Assembly: GCF_000468535.1 (NCBI RefSeq)
Contig: NZ_AUQY01000002.1
Coordinates: 62,001 to 126,000, forward strand
Reading direction: 5' to 3'
DNA: 64,000 nucleotides
Source of the DNA: Peptoniphilus mikwangii
Lineage (GTDB): Bacteria; Bacillota; Clostridia; Tissierellales; Peptoniphilaceae
Both the position numbers and the translations under genes were made by a program. The notes under the pieces were generated by a model that had not been told where the DNA came from, searched no databases, and worked only from the letters and a program-made list of their open reading frames with translations. Positions 43,991 through 52,216 of the stretch are shown in pieces. The stretch's first letter is position 1, and the number at the start of each line of letters is the position of its first letter.

Positions 43991-45256
43991 ATGTTTATAG
44001 ATATAGCAGATATAAAATTGAAAGCTGGCAATGGCGGTGATGGAGCAGTTGCTTGGCGTAGAGAAAAATATGAACCGGCAGGAGGACCTGCAGGTGGCGA
44101 TGGCGGAAACGGTGGAAATATTATATTAAAAACTGACTCCGGATTGCATACATTAATGGATTTTAGATACAAGAGAGAATATAAGGCGCCTAATGGGGAA
44201 AACGGAATGAGTAAAAAGAAGTTTGGGAAAAATGGAGAAGATATCATTTTAAAAGTTCCTGTAGGTACTCTTGTAAAAGATAAAAAGACGGGTGGAGTAA
44301 TAGTAGATTTAAAAGAGGTAAATCAAGAGTATGTTATTGCAAAAGGAGGACGTGGAGGAAGAGGAAATGCAAAGTTTACTACTTCTACAAGACAAGCTCC
44401 TGCATTTGCTCAAGCAGGTTCTAAAGGAGAAGAAAAAGCAATAACTCTTGAACTTAAATTACTTGCAGATGTTGGATTGGTCGGATTTCCAAATGTTGGT
44501 AAATCTACATTACTTTCAGTAGTTTCATCTGCAAAGCCTAAAATAGCAAACTACCATTTTACTACAATAAAACCTAATCTTGGAGTAGTGAGCTTAGGCC
44601 CTGAAATGAGTTTTGTAATAGCGGATATTCCGGGATTAATAGAAGGAGCAAGTGAGGGACTTGGACTTGGAGATGAATTTTTAAAACATGTAGAGAGAAC
44701 TAAAATATTAATTCATGTTCTTGATGCTTCAGGTTCTGAAGATAGAGATCCGATAGAGGATTTTTATAAAATAAATGAAGAGTTAAAAAATTACAATGAA
44801 AAGCTTTCAGATAAAATGCAAATAATATTTGCAAATAAAATGGATGTTTTTCCTGCAGAAGAAAACTTGGAAAAAATAAAAAAAGAGTTTGGAGATAAGT
44901 ATATGATATTTTCCGGTAGTGCCGCTACGACGGAAAATGTGGACGAGCTTATGAAATATACTTTTACAGAACTTCAAAAATGTGAAGATGAATATGAAAC
45001 TTATGATATACAGTATGTTGAGGAAGAAAAAAGAGAAGAGGGAATTAATGTATATATTGAAGATAATAAGTATATAGTTGATGGACCTTATATTGAAAAG
45101 CTTCTTCACTCTACTAATTTTGAGGATATTTATTCTTTGAAGTATTTCCAAGAAAATTTGAGAAAGAATAATGTTGTTGATAAATTAAAATCTCTTGGAA
45201 TATCTGAAGGAGACAGTGTATTTATTTTAGGTTATGAATTTGAATTTTTTGAATAG
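43991..45256 (+). CDS. obg: GTPase Obg (CgtA)
   Basis: 421 residues in three domains: the glycine-rich Obg fold (KAGNGGDGAVAWRREKYEP, GGPAGGDGGNGG), the G domain with GFPNVGKST, DIPGLIEGASEG and NKMD, and the C-terminal OCT domain (about 345-421). It associates with the 50S subunit and takes part in ribosome maturation and stress control. First gene of a housekeeping set obg-yhbY-nadD-yqeK-lcp-rsfS. ATG 43991 lacks a good Shine-Dalgarno, but the N terminus matches the family exactly. Confidence 0.96.
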   Translation: MFIDIADIKLKAGNGGDGAVAWRREKYEPAGGPAGGDGGNGGNIILKTDSGLHTLMDFRYKREYKAPNGENGMSKKKFGKNGEDIILKVPVGTLVKDKKTGGVIVDLKEVNQEYVIAKGGRGGRGNAKFTTSTRQAPAFAQAGSKGEEKAITLELKLLADVGLVGFPNVGKSTLLSVVSSAKPKIANYHFTTIKPNLGVVSLGPEMSFVIADIPGLIEGASEGLGLGDEFLKHVERTKILIHVLDASGSEDRDPIEDFYKINEELKNYNEKLSDKMQIIFANKMDVFPAEENLEKIKKEFGDKYMIFSGSAATTENVDELMKYTFTELQKCEDEYETYDIQYVEEEKREEGINVYIEDNKYIVDGPYIEKLLHSTNFEDIYSLKYFQENLRKNNVVDKLKSLGISEGDSVFILGYEFEFFE

Positions 45257-45264
45257 AGGTATTG

Positions 45265-45552
45265 ATGATTACAGGTAGACAAAGATCTTATTTAAAATCT
45301 TTAGCTAACACATTAAATCCACTTTTGCAAGTTGGTAAAAATGGTGTTACTGAAAATTTAATTAAACAAATAGATGAATTATTGGAGTATCATGAACTGG
45401 TTAAAATAACAGTTCTAAAAAATTCTCCTGTGTATGCAAGAGAAATTGTTGAAGAGATACTTGAGCAAACGGGAGCGGAGTTTGTTCAGCAAATAGGAAA
45501 CAAACTTACAATTTATAGGGAATCAAAGGAAAATAAAAAAATAGAATTATAA
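45265..45552 (+). CDS. yhbY: CRM-domain RNA-binding protein YhbY
   Basis: 95 residues, a single CRM domain. LTGRQRSYLKSLANTL-like start (here ITGRQRSYLKSLANTLNPLL), QVGKNGVTENLIKQIDELL and KNKL-type QQIGNKLTIYR at the end. It associates with pre-50S particles. The start is ATG 45265 with AGAGGT upstream, not the in-frame TTG 45262. It overlaps nadD by one base. Confidence 0.92.
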   Translation: MITGRQRSYLKSLANTLNPLLQVGKNGVTENLIKQIDELLEYHELVKITVLKNSPVYAREIVEEILEQTGAEFVQQIGNKLTIYRESKENKKIEL

Positions 45553-46145
45553 TGAAAAAATATGGAATAATGGGAGGAACATTTAATCCTATTCATTTTG
45601 GTCATTTAATGATTAGTGAATATATCAGAATTGAGATGGAGCTTGATAAAATAATTTTTATTCCTACAGGCAATCCTCCACACAAAAAAACTATTGATGC
45701 AAAATTTAGATTTGAGATGACTTCTATAGCAATAGAAGATAATGAAAATTTTATGATTTCGGATATAGAAACAAATAAAATTGGTAACAGTTATAGTATA
45801 GATACTGTTAAGCAGCTTAAAAATAAACTTGACGGTAAATTTTACTTTATAATAGGCTCAGATACATTGTTTCAATTAAGAACATGGAAAAAATTTGATG
45901 AACTTTCAGAAGAAGTTGAGTTTATATGTGCTGTAAGACCGAATTATACAGCTTCTGAAGATTTGAGAAAAGAACTTAAAGAATTAGAAAAATATAATGC
46001 AACAGTTCATGTTGTAGAAACTCCACTTTATGAAATCTCATCTACTGATTTGCGAAATAGATTTAAATTAAATAAAAGTGTTAAGTATTTAGTTCCTGAT
46101 AATGTTATAATATATATTAATGATAATAAACTTTATAGAGGCTGA
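45552..46145 (+). CDS. nadD: Nicotinate-mononucleotide adenylyltransferase
   Basis: 197 residues. Makes nicotinic acid adenine dinucleotide in NAD synthesis. The nucleotidyltransferase motif GGTFNPIHFGHL (with the HxGH-type HFGH) is at 8-19, PTGNPPHKK for substrate binding, and ISSTDLRNR near the C terminus. ATG 45552 shares a base with the yhbY stop and has little ribosome site of its own, so it is probably translated by coupling. It stands before yqeK as in most Firmicutes. Confidence 0.94.
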   Translation: MKKYGIMGGTFNPIHFGHLMISEYIRIEMELDKIIFIPTGNPPHKKTIDAKFRFEMTSIAIEDNENFMISDIETNKIGNSYSIDTVKQLKNKLDGKFYFIIGSDTLFQLRTWKKFDELSEEVEFICAVRPNYTASEDLRKELKELEKYNATVHVVETPLYEISSTDLRNRFKLNKSVKYLVPDNVIIYINDNKLYRG

Positions 46146-46146
46146 T

Positions 46147-46719
46147 ATGCAAGAAAATAAAGATAAGATAATAGCTCTTATAGGGCAAAAAAGATATGAA
46201 CATTCTCTAAGAGTTATGGATGTTGCTATAGAACTTTCAAAAATTTACGGAGAAGATAAAAGAAAAGCTGCCATTGCGGGATATTATCATGACTGTGCAA
46301 AGATTAAAAATGTAGATTTATTGCACAGTAAATGCATAGAATATGGTCTTAAACTTACACATGATATGAAGATGAATCCTCAGATAATACATGGGCACCT
46401 TGGGGCATTAATTGCTAAAGCGGATTACGGTATTGAAGATGAAGATATTTTAAATTCGATAAGATGGCATACAACAGGAAGAATAGGGATGAGTCTTTTA
46501 GAAAAGATAGTGTTTATTGCAGATTATATTGAACCGGGAAGGAATTTTCCTGAAGTTGAATTGGCAAGAACTCTTGCACGAACAAATATTAATAAAGCTG
46601 TATATTTCAGTTTAAATAATACTATAATACATCTTTGTAATTCTAATAGTTATATAGCGACAGATACATTACTTGCAAGAAATTATATATTGGAGATTGA
46701 AAATGAAACGATTTTTTAA
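46147..46719 (+). CDS. yqeK: HD-domain Ap4A hydrolase YqeK
   Basis: 190 residues. HD phosphohydrolase: H-R-YEHSLRV, then GYYHDCAK with the HD pair, IIHGHLGALIAK and IRWHTTGR. YqeK proteins hydrolyse diadenosine tetraphosphate symmetrically to ADP. The start is ATG 46147, with AGAGG six bases before it; the earlier in-frame ATG 46120 lies inside nadD. It overlaps the LCP gene by 17 bases. Confidence 0.9.
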   Translation: MQENKDKIIALIGQKRYEHSLRVMDVAIELSKIYGEDKRKAAIAGYYHDCAKIKNVDLLHSKCIEYGLKLTHDMKMNPQIIHGHLGALIAKADYGIEDEDILNSIRWHTTGRIGMSLLEKIVFIADYIEPGRNFPEVELARTLARTNINKAVYFSLNNTIIHLCNSNSYIATDTLLARNYILEIENETIF

Positions 46720-47593
46720 ATCATTTTTACTTACTTTAATTTTAATAGTATTTTTATTTTTAGGTTCTACATTATACTTTATATTAAAGAATCATGTAGA
46801 AAAGCCGGGTGATTTTTTTAAAGAAATTATAAGTTCTAATGATAACATAACATTTTTGCTGTTAGGAGTAGATAGTTTAAATATTGATAAGGCTCAAAAT
46901 ACACGTTCAGATACAATTATGCTTGTAAATGTAAATTTGGAAAGCGGAAAAGTAAATTTAATTTCTATACCTAGGGATACTTATGCGAATATAGAAGGAC
47001 ATGGAAAGCAAAAAATTAATCACTCTTATAATTATGGCGGTGCTGATCTTACACTTAGTACGGTAAATAATCTTCTTGGAACTAATATAGAAAATTATAT
47101 AGCAGTTGATTATAAATTTGTAAAAGATATTGTAAATATAATAGGTGGAGTAAATGTTGATGTTCCGATGGATATGGATTATGAAGATTTGTGGGCAGAT
47201 CCTCCGTTGAAAATACATCTAAAACAGGGAATGCAAAAGCTTAAAGGTGATGAAGCAATTCAATTTTTGAGATTTAGGAAAGGATATAAAAATCAAGATT
47301 TAGGAAGAGTACAGGCGCAGCAACAGTTTGTTTCTTCATTTATACAAAAAGCAAAGTCGCCTGCAACATTTGTAAAATTTCCTATATTTTTAAGAAGTTA
47401 TGATAAGTATACAAAGAGTAATATTCCTTTTTCTAAAATAGTTAAGATTGGACTTAATGTTAGAAAGTATTCGGCAGAAAATATAGAGACCATGACAGTA
47501 CCCGGAAATGCGGGATATAAGAATAAAATCTCTTATTTCTTTGTAGATAAAAATGAAATGGATGCTATTTTGGTAAATTTAGGATTAAAATAA
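46703..47593 (+). CDS. LytR-CpsA-Psr family cell wall glycopolymer ligase
   Basis: 296 residues. One N-terminal membrane anchor (about 5-28) and an extracellular LCP domain. LLLGVDS, NTRSDTIMLVNVN, ISIPRDTYANIEGHGKQKINHSY-type motifs (Arg and Asp residues binding pyrophosphate lipid) and FLRFRKGYKNQDLGRVQAQQ are characteristic. LCP proteins attach teichoic acid or capsule polymers to peptidoglycan. The start is ATG 46703 (TGGAGA upstream); the frame open from 46673 lies inside yqeK. Confidence 0.9.
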   Translation: MKRFFKSFLLTLILIVFLFLGSTLYFILKNHVEKPGDFFKEIISSNDNITFLLLGVDSLNIDKAQNTRSDTIMLVNVNLESGKVNLISIPRDTYANIEGHGKQKINHSYNYGGADLTLSTVNNLLGTNIENYIAVDYKFVKDIVNIIGGVNVDVPMDMDYEDLWADPPLKIHLKQGMQKLKGDEAIQFLRFRKGYKNQDLGRVQAQQQFVSSFIQKAKSPATFVKFPIFLRSYDKYTKSNIPFSKIVKIGLNVRKYSAENIETMTVPGNAGYKNKISYFFVDKNEMDAILVNLGLK

Positions 47594-47602
47594 GGAGGAG
47601 TT

Positions 47603-47953
47603 ATGGAAAATAAGAAGTTGGATATAATTGTAAAATCGTGTGAAGATAAGAAGGGAACAGATATAAAGGTTCTTGATATCAAAGGTCTTAGTTCAATAGC
47701 CGATTATTTTGTAATAGTTAGCGGTAATTCTTCTAATCAGGTTAATGCTCTTGCAGATGAAATAGAAGATAAGATGAGTGAAGAAGGATATGAACTTTCA
47801 AATAAGTCGGGAAAAAATTCTATGAGATGGATTTTGCTTGATTATGATGATATAATAGTACATGTATTCCACAAAGATGAGAGAGAATATTATAATATTG
47901 AAAGATTGTGGTCAGATGAAGAAAATTTTAGAGTTAAAGAGGAGGAAGACTAA
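47603..47953 (+). CDS. rsfS: Ribosome silencing factor RsfS
   Basis: 116 residues. Binds L14 on the 50S subunit and blocks subunit joining during starvation. KGLSSIADYFVIVSGNSSNQVNALADEIED and SMRWILLDYDDIIVHVFHKDEREYYNIERLW are the family signature. AAGGAGG precedes ATG 47603. It overlaps ridA by one base. Confidence 0.94.
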   Translation: MENKKLDIIVKSCEDKKGTDIKVLDIKGLSSIADYFVIVSGNSSNQVNALADEIEDKMSEEGYELSNKSGKNSMRWILLDYDDIIVHVFHKDEREYYNIERLWSDEENFRVKEEED

Positions 47954-48333
47954 TGAGCGTTAGATTAACACACACAGAAAAAGCACCGGCAGCAGTAGGT
48001 CCATATTCACAAGGAGCAGTAGTTGGAAATTTACTTTTTACTTCAGGTCAAATTCCACTAATTCCTGAAACTGGAGAATTGGTATCAGATGATATTCAAA
48101 AAGCTGCAAGACAAAGTCTTGAAAATGTTAAAGCTATAGTTGAAAATGAAGGTTCAAATTTTAACAAGGCTATAAAAGTAAATATATTTTTATCTGATAT
48201 GAATAATTTTGCTGCTGTAAATGAAGTATATTCAGAATATTTTACAGACCATAAACCGGCAAGAAGCTGTGTAGAGGTAGCAAGATTACCAAAAGATGCT
48301 CTAATAGAAATAGAAGCGACAGTAGAATTATAA
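47953..48333 (+). CDS. ridA: Enamine/imine deaminase RidA
   Basis: 126 residues. Hydrolyses reactive 2-aminoacrylate and related imines that arise from PLP enzymes. APAAVGPYSQGAVVGNLLFTSGQIP at the start and the conserved arginine in KPARSCVEVARLPKDALIEIEATV are the family signature. GAGGAGGAAG is before ATG 47953, which overlaps the rsfS stop. A strong terminator follows. Confidence 0.94.
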   Translation: MSVRLTHTEKAPAAVGPYSQGAVVGNLLFTSGQIPLIPETGELVSDDIQKAARQSLENVKAIVENEGSNFNKAIKVNIFLSDMNNFAAVNEVYSEYFTDHKPARSCVEVARLPKDALIEIEATVEL

Positions 48334-48347
48334 TAAGTTTATAGAAG

Positions 48348-48372
48348 TCCTCCTAATTTAGGAGGATTTTTT
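48348..48372 (+). terminator. Terminator after ridA
   Basis: TCCTCCTA (48348-48355), loop ATT, TAGGAGGA (48359-48366), then six T. Confidence 0.9.
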
Positions 48373-48542
48373 GTTTATGTAAGAAAAAATTAAAGGCTTT
48401 ATTTAAATATCAATATCTTATAATATATTTGTAAAAAGAATTTAAGTTAAATTAGAAATTTCCAAAAGAGATGAGAAAGTATACATTCTTATAAGTAGGA
48501 TAGTAACAAATTATTTTGAGCATATACCGATTATATCGCAAT

Positions 48543-48570
48543 ATAAAAATAAGGAGCTTAACGCTCCTTA
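48543..48570 (-). terminator. Terminator after nrdG (minus strand)
   Basis: TAAGGAGC (48550-48557) pairs with GCTCCTTA (48563-48570). On the minus strand the hairpin is followed by a T-rich stretch. It overlaps the nrdG stop. Confidence 0.75.
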
Positions 48571-49062
48571 TATGTTTATTAAGTTTACTTGATTCAGTTC
48601 AAGTGATTTTTGTATATCTATTATTCTTTGATTTGAAGAACCGCGAAAATGTAGGTTTAAGTCTTTTAATTCTTTTATAAACAATCCGTCAATCAATACA
48701 TCACATAGGGACAAAAGTTCCTTTTTTAATTTATCGGATATCAATTGTTCATAGGTATATCCCGAATATATCCAAATACTTTTTTCTGAATTGGCTTTAA
48801 TTTTTTTTACAATCGGTATTAAATCTTTAGTATTTTGGAACGGTTCACCGCCGAGAATTGTAAGTCCGCTTACAGATTCGTTTTTTAAATAATCTATTAC
48901 TATTTGAGTTTCTTTTTCCGTCCAAACATTTCCAAAAGAAAAATCCTGGTATTTTTTGTTAAAACAATCGGGGCAATTATGAGTACAACCCGTTACGAAA
49001 AAGGTTGTTCTGATTCCGGGACCATTAGCTATATCGAATTGTCTTATTTGTCCATATTTCAT
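48568..49062 (-). CDS. nrdG: Anaerobic ribonucleotide reductase activating protein
   Basis: 164 residues. A radical-SAM enzyme that installs the glycyl radical on NrdD. The cluster motif is GCTHNCPDC (CxxxCxxC), and LTILGGEPF is the SAM-binding GGEP motif. ATG at 49062 overlaps the last base of the nrdD stop. With nrdD it forms an oxygen-sensitive class III reductase pair, consistent with an anaerobe. Confidence 0.94.
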   Translation of the reverse strand: MKYGQIRQFDIANGPGIRTTFFVTGCTHNCPDCFNKKYQDFSFGNVWTEKETQIVIDYLKNESVSGLTILGGEPFQNTKDLIPIVKKIKANSEKSIWIYSGYTYEQLISDKLKKELLSLCDVLIDGLFIKELKDLNLHFRGSSNQRIIDIQKSLELNQVNLINI

Positions 49063-51185
49063 TATATGTGAAGCACCCTACTGTTAATTTCTTTTGTCCT
49101 TCCCTCATTCCAGAAGTTTTCTCCAAGATATCCGCAAGTTCTTCTTACAACTGTAAGTGTGGCCTTATCTTTATTGCCACATTGAGGGCATTCCCATTTA
49201 TTTTCATCATTTAGCTTGATTTCTCCATCAAAACCACACTCGGCACAATAATCACTCTTTGTATTAAATTCTGCATATTGAATGTTGTCATATATAAATT
49301 TAACTAACGTTTCAAGAGCCTCAAGGTTATGTCCCATATTAGGGATTTCTACATAGGATATACATCCTCCGGTTGATCTGTCTTGGAATTTTGATTCAAA
49401 GGTAAATTTTTCAAATGCGGAAATATCTTCTCTTACATCAACATGGAAGGAGTTGGTGTAATATCCCTTATCTGTTACATTTTCAATTACCCCGAATCTA
49501 TTTTTATCAATGGAGCAGAATCTGTGAGTTAGACTTTCTGCCGGGGTAGCGTATAATGTAAATTTTATTCCTATTTCTTCCGTCCATCTCTTAACGGCAT
49601 CATTTAAATGATCCATTATTTTCATTGCAAATTCATATCCAACAGGATCTGTATGAGAAACACCTTTGGTTAATATTGTAGCTTCATATATGCCGATATA
49701 ACCAAGAGAAACAGTTGAATATCCATTTAATAGCAGAGGTGCTATTGATTCATGTTTTCCAAGTCTTGCTATTGCACCGTGTTGCCAGTGTATTGGAGAA
49801 GAATCACTTGTTACATTTTTAAGATGTTCATATCTTATAACGCCTATTCTTTTTACAAGTTCTAATCTTTTTTCTAAGATTTCGAAGAATTTTTTTTCAT
49901 CTCCATTTGCAAGTATTGCAACCTGGGGAAGATTTATAGAGCAAGCACCCATATTAAATCTGCCTTCAAATTGATATTGACCCTTTTCATTTTTCCACGC
50001 AGGTAAAAAAGCTCTACAACCCATCGGGCTAAATACATTACCTTCGTAATTATTTTTCATTTTTTTTGCACTTATATAATCAGGATACATTCTCTTTGCA
50101 GTACATCTTATTGATAGACTTGTTAGATAGTAGTACTTAGAATCTCGTCTTATATTGTTTTCATCAAGTACATATATTAATTTTGGGAAAGCCGGAGTTA
50201 CATATACTCCTGCATCATTTTTAATTCCTTTAATTCTTTGTTTTAATATTTCTTCAATTATTTGTGCAACTTCGTCAATATAAGGATCATTATCTTCCAA
50301 GTGCATGAATAGCGTTACAAAAGGTGCTTGACCATTTGAAGTCATTAGAGTATTTATTTGGTATTGAATTGTTTGAATTCCACTTTCTAAATCTTTTTGG
50401 GTCATTTTATTTGCCATTTTTTCAGCAAGTTCTACATCACCGAGAGTTTCAATTGCAAGATTTAGATTTTTCTCATAAGATTTTCTTAAGTATTTACCTA
50501 AACAAGAGATGTTTATAGATTGACCGCCATATTGGTTTGATGCTATTTGAGCTATGATTTGAGTCATTACATTGCAGGCAACTTGAAATGATTTGGGAGT
50601 TTCAATCATTTTTCCATTTACAACTGTGCCTTTATCGAGCATATCTTTCATGTTTACAAGACAACAATTAAAAATAGGTTGAATAATATAATCCATATCA
50701 TGTATATGAATAGCTCCGCTGTCATGTGCCTCAACTAAATCAGCAGGAATCATTTTTCTTTTAGCTATGTCTTTTGAAACTTCTCCTGCAATCAAATCTC
50801 TTTGTGTAGATGCAATGATTGCATTCTTATTTGAGTTTTCATCCATTACATTAAAGTTTGTTTGGTTAAGAAGACCTAAAATTTCTTTGTCAGTGGTATT
50901 TTGTTCTCTTTTAAATGATTGAACTGATTTATATGATTCGTATGACCTTGCCGTTGCAGGATTATTGTATTGTATTAGCTTATAATATACTTGTTCTTCT
51001 ATGTCATAAATTGATATTGCATCTTCTAACGTATTTGCATAATTTTCGATTTCTTTAGCAATAGTTTTTGCTTGATCTTCAATAAAAATTCCATTGCTTG
51101 AATGCATTGCTTTTTCTATTGCTATTTCAATTTTATTAGCATCGAAAGGTACTTTTACACCATTTCTTTTAATTACTTCTGTCAT
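49062..51185 (-). CDS. nrdD: Anaerobic (class III) ribonucleoside-triphosphate reductase
   Basis: 707 residues. Makes deoxynucleotides from NTPs by a glycyl-radical mechanism. An ATP-cone (about 1-90, VIKRNGVKVPFDANKIEIAIEKAM) precedes the catalytic barrel (FNCCLVNMKDML, SNQYGGQSINISC), a four-cysteine zinc site near the C terminus (CAECGFDG...CPQCG) and the radical loop RRTCGYLGENFW, with the radical glycine at about 685. ATG at 51185 is preferred over GTG 51194 because AGGGGTG on this strand spans the latter. The ATP cone suggests allosteric control by ATP/dATP. Confidence 0.95.
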   Translation of the reverse strand: MTEVIKRNGVKVPFDANKIEIAIEKAMHSSNGIFIEDQAKTIAKEIENYANTLEDAISIYDIEEQVYYKLIQYNNPATARSYESYKSVQSFKREQNTTDKEILGLLNQTNFNVMDENSNKNAIIASTQRDLIAGEVSKDIAKRKMIPADLVEAHDSGAIHIHDMDYIIQPIFNCCLVNMKDMLDKGTVVNGKMIETPKSFQVACNVMTQIIAQIASNQYGGQSINISCLGKYLRKSYEKNLNLAIETLGDVELAEKMANKMTQKDLESGIQTIQYQINTLMTSNGQAPFVTLFMHLEDNDPYIDEVAQIIEEILKQRIKGIKNDAGVYVTPAFPKLIYVLDENNIRRDSKYYYLTSLSIRCTAKRMYPDYISAKKMKNNYEGNVFSPMGCRAFLPAWKNEKGQYQFEGRFNMGACSINLPQVAILANGDEKKFFEILEKRLELVKRIGVIRYEHLKNVTSDSSPIHWQHGAIARLGKHESIAPLLLNGYSTVSLGYIGIYEATILTKGVSHTDPVGYEFAMKIMDHLNDAVKRWTEEIGIKFTLYATPAESLTHRFCSIDKNRFGVIENVTDKGYYTNSFHVDVREDISAFEKFTFESKFQDRSTGGCISYVEIPNMGHNLEALETLVKFIYDNIQYAEFNTKSDYCAECGFDGEIKLNDENKWECPQCGNKDKATLTVVRRTCGYLGENFWNEGRTKEINSRVLHI

Positions 51186-51215
51186 TTTAAACACCCCTAA
51201 TTATTTTATGAAAAT

Positions 51216-51244
51216 ATTATACAATATGTAGTGTTTTATTTCAA
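51216..51244 (-). promoter_or_regulatory. Sigma-A promoter of nrdDG
   Basis: Minus strand TTGAAA (51239-51244), 17-base spacer, TATAAT (51216-51221). Confidence 0.75.
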
Positions 51245-51275
51245 GCGAATATTGAAGATATATACAATATATTGA
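51221..51275 (-). promoter_or_regulatory. Two NrdR-box-like elements upstream of nrdD
   Basis: ACAATATGTAGTGT (51221-51234) reads ACACTACATATTGT on the minus strand, close to the NrdR-box consensus, and lies between -10 and -35. A second, ACAATATATTGA (51264-51275), is 43 bases upstream. NrdR itself is not in this window, so this is by motif resemblance only. Confidence 0.5.
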
Positions 51276-51356
51276 AAAAATAATTACTTAAATAAGTTTA
51301 ATAAAATAAATTATTTAAAATAAAATAAAAGGGTAGAAATAAAAAGGAGGTATTTT

Positions 51357-52193
51357 ATGAAACTTACAATATTTTCAGATGCAGTATGTACTTGGTCATA
51401 TGGTGAAGAAAAAGTACTTAGGGCGATAGATTATATATATTGCGGAAAAATTGAAATGGATAATATAATGGCGGGAATGATCTCCGATTATCACGATATA
51501 CTTCCTATGAATATGAAAGATAATGATTCTGATGAAATGGCTAATAAAATTTTACTTCAAATCTGGCAAACAGGCTCTAATATTCATGGTATGCCTATAA
51601 TGATAAAAGCACCGAATCTTTTATCAAGAAAAAATCCAAGTACAAATATAATAGATTGTGCTTTTATTGCTGCAAGAATAACGGAATTTTCGCTTTCAAA
51701 TAAATTTCTTAGGAAATTAAGAGAAGCAACCATGTTAGATGGACTAAATACTATGGATGAAAATATATGTGCAGATATTGCACAAGAGATTGGTATTGAT
51801 AGGGTAAAATTTATAGAAAATTTTAGAGATTTTTCAAAGGAAGAATTTTTAAATGACAGAATTGCAACATTTGACAGAAGAATGGTTACATTTCCAAATT
51901 TTATGTATGTGGATGAAAAGAAGAGAGAGCATGTAATCAGAGGATATAAAACTAAAAATCAGTTGATTGAATTTATAGATAAGTTTTCAAATTTAAAAAA
52001 GAGAGACATTATAGCTGATGAAAAACATATTTTGGATTTCATAAAGCAATATAAACGGGTTTTTAGGGTTGAATTGAAGGAAACTTTTGATATATCCGAT
52101 ATTGATTTAGATGAAATTTTGGAAAAGCTTGAAAGACAAGAAGCTATAATTAAAAGTGAAGTGGGAAATGGAATTGAATATAAAGAAAAATAA
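51357..52193 (+). CDS. DsbA/FrnE-like thioredoxin-fold protein with CxxS active site
   Basis: 278 residues, no signal peptide, so cytoplasmic. The N terminus MKLTIFSDAVCTWSYGEEKVL matches the DsbA-family FrnE/SpxH group, where the motif is normally CxxC; here it is C11-T-W-S14, so the resolving cysteine is lost. A helical insertion (about 60-170) and FPNFMYVDEKK (cis-Pro-like loop region) follow. The last 65 residues form an extra charged, winged-helix-like domain (FIKQYKRVFRVELKETFDI... DLDEILEKLERQEAIIKS). It may be a binding adaptor or isomerase rather than an oxidase. Strong ribosome site AAAGGAGG; convergent with nfnAB. Confidence 0.75.
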   Translation: MKLTIFSDAVCTWSYGEEKVLRAIDYIYCGKIEMDNIMAGMISDYHDILPMNMKDNDSDEMANKILLQIWQTGSNIHGMPIMIKAPNLLSRKNPSTNIIDCAFIAARITEFSLSNKFLRKLREATMLDGLNTMDENICADIAQEIGIDRVKFIENFRDFSKEEFLNDRIATFDRRMVTFPNFMYVDEKKREHVIRGYKTKNQLIEFIDKFSNLKKRDIIADEKHILDFIKQYKRVFRVELKETFDISDIDLDEILEKLERQEAIIKSEVGNGIEYKEK

Positions 52194-52216
52194 GCAGTTT
52201 ATTACTGCTTATTTTT
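52186..52216. terminator. Bidirectional terminator carrying both stop codons
   Basis: AAAAATAAGCAGT (52186-52198) pairs with ACTGCTTATTTTT (52204-52216) around a five-base loop. The stop of the DsbA-like gene (52191-52193) and of nfnAB (52202-52204) lie inside it. Confidence 0.88.

Noticed and set aside
48373-48542. Small RNA gene between ridA and nrdG
   Set aside because: A TATAAT occurs near 48411 but there is no -35, no recognisable RNA family and no plus-strand terminator with a T-run.
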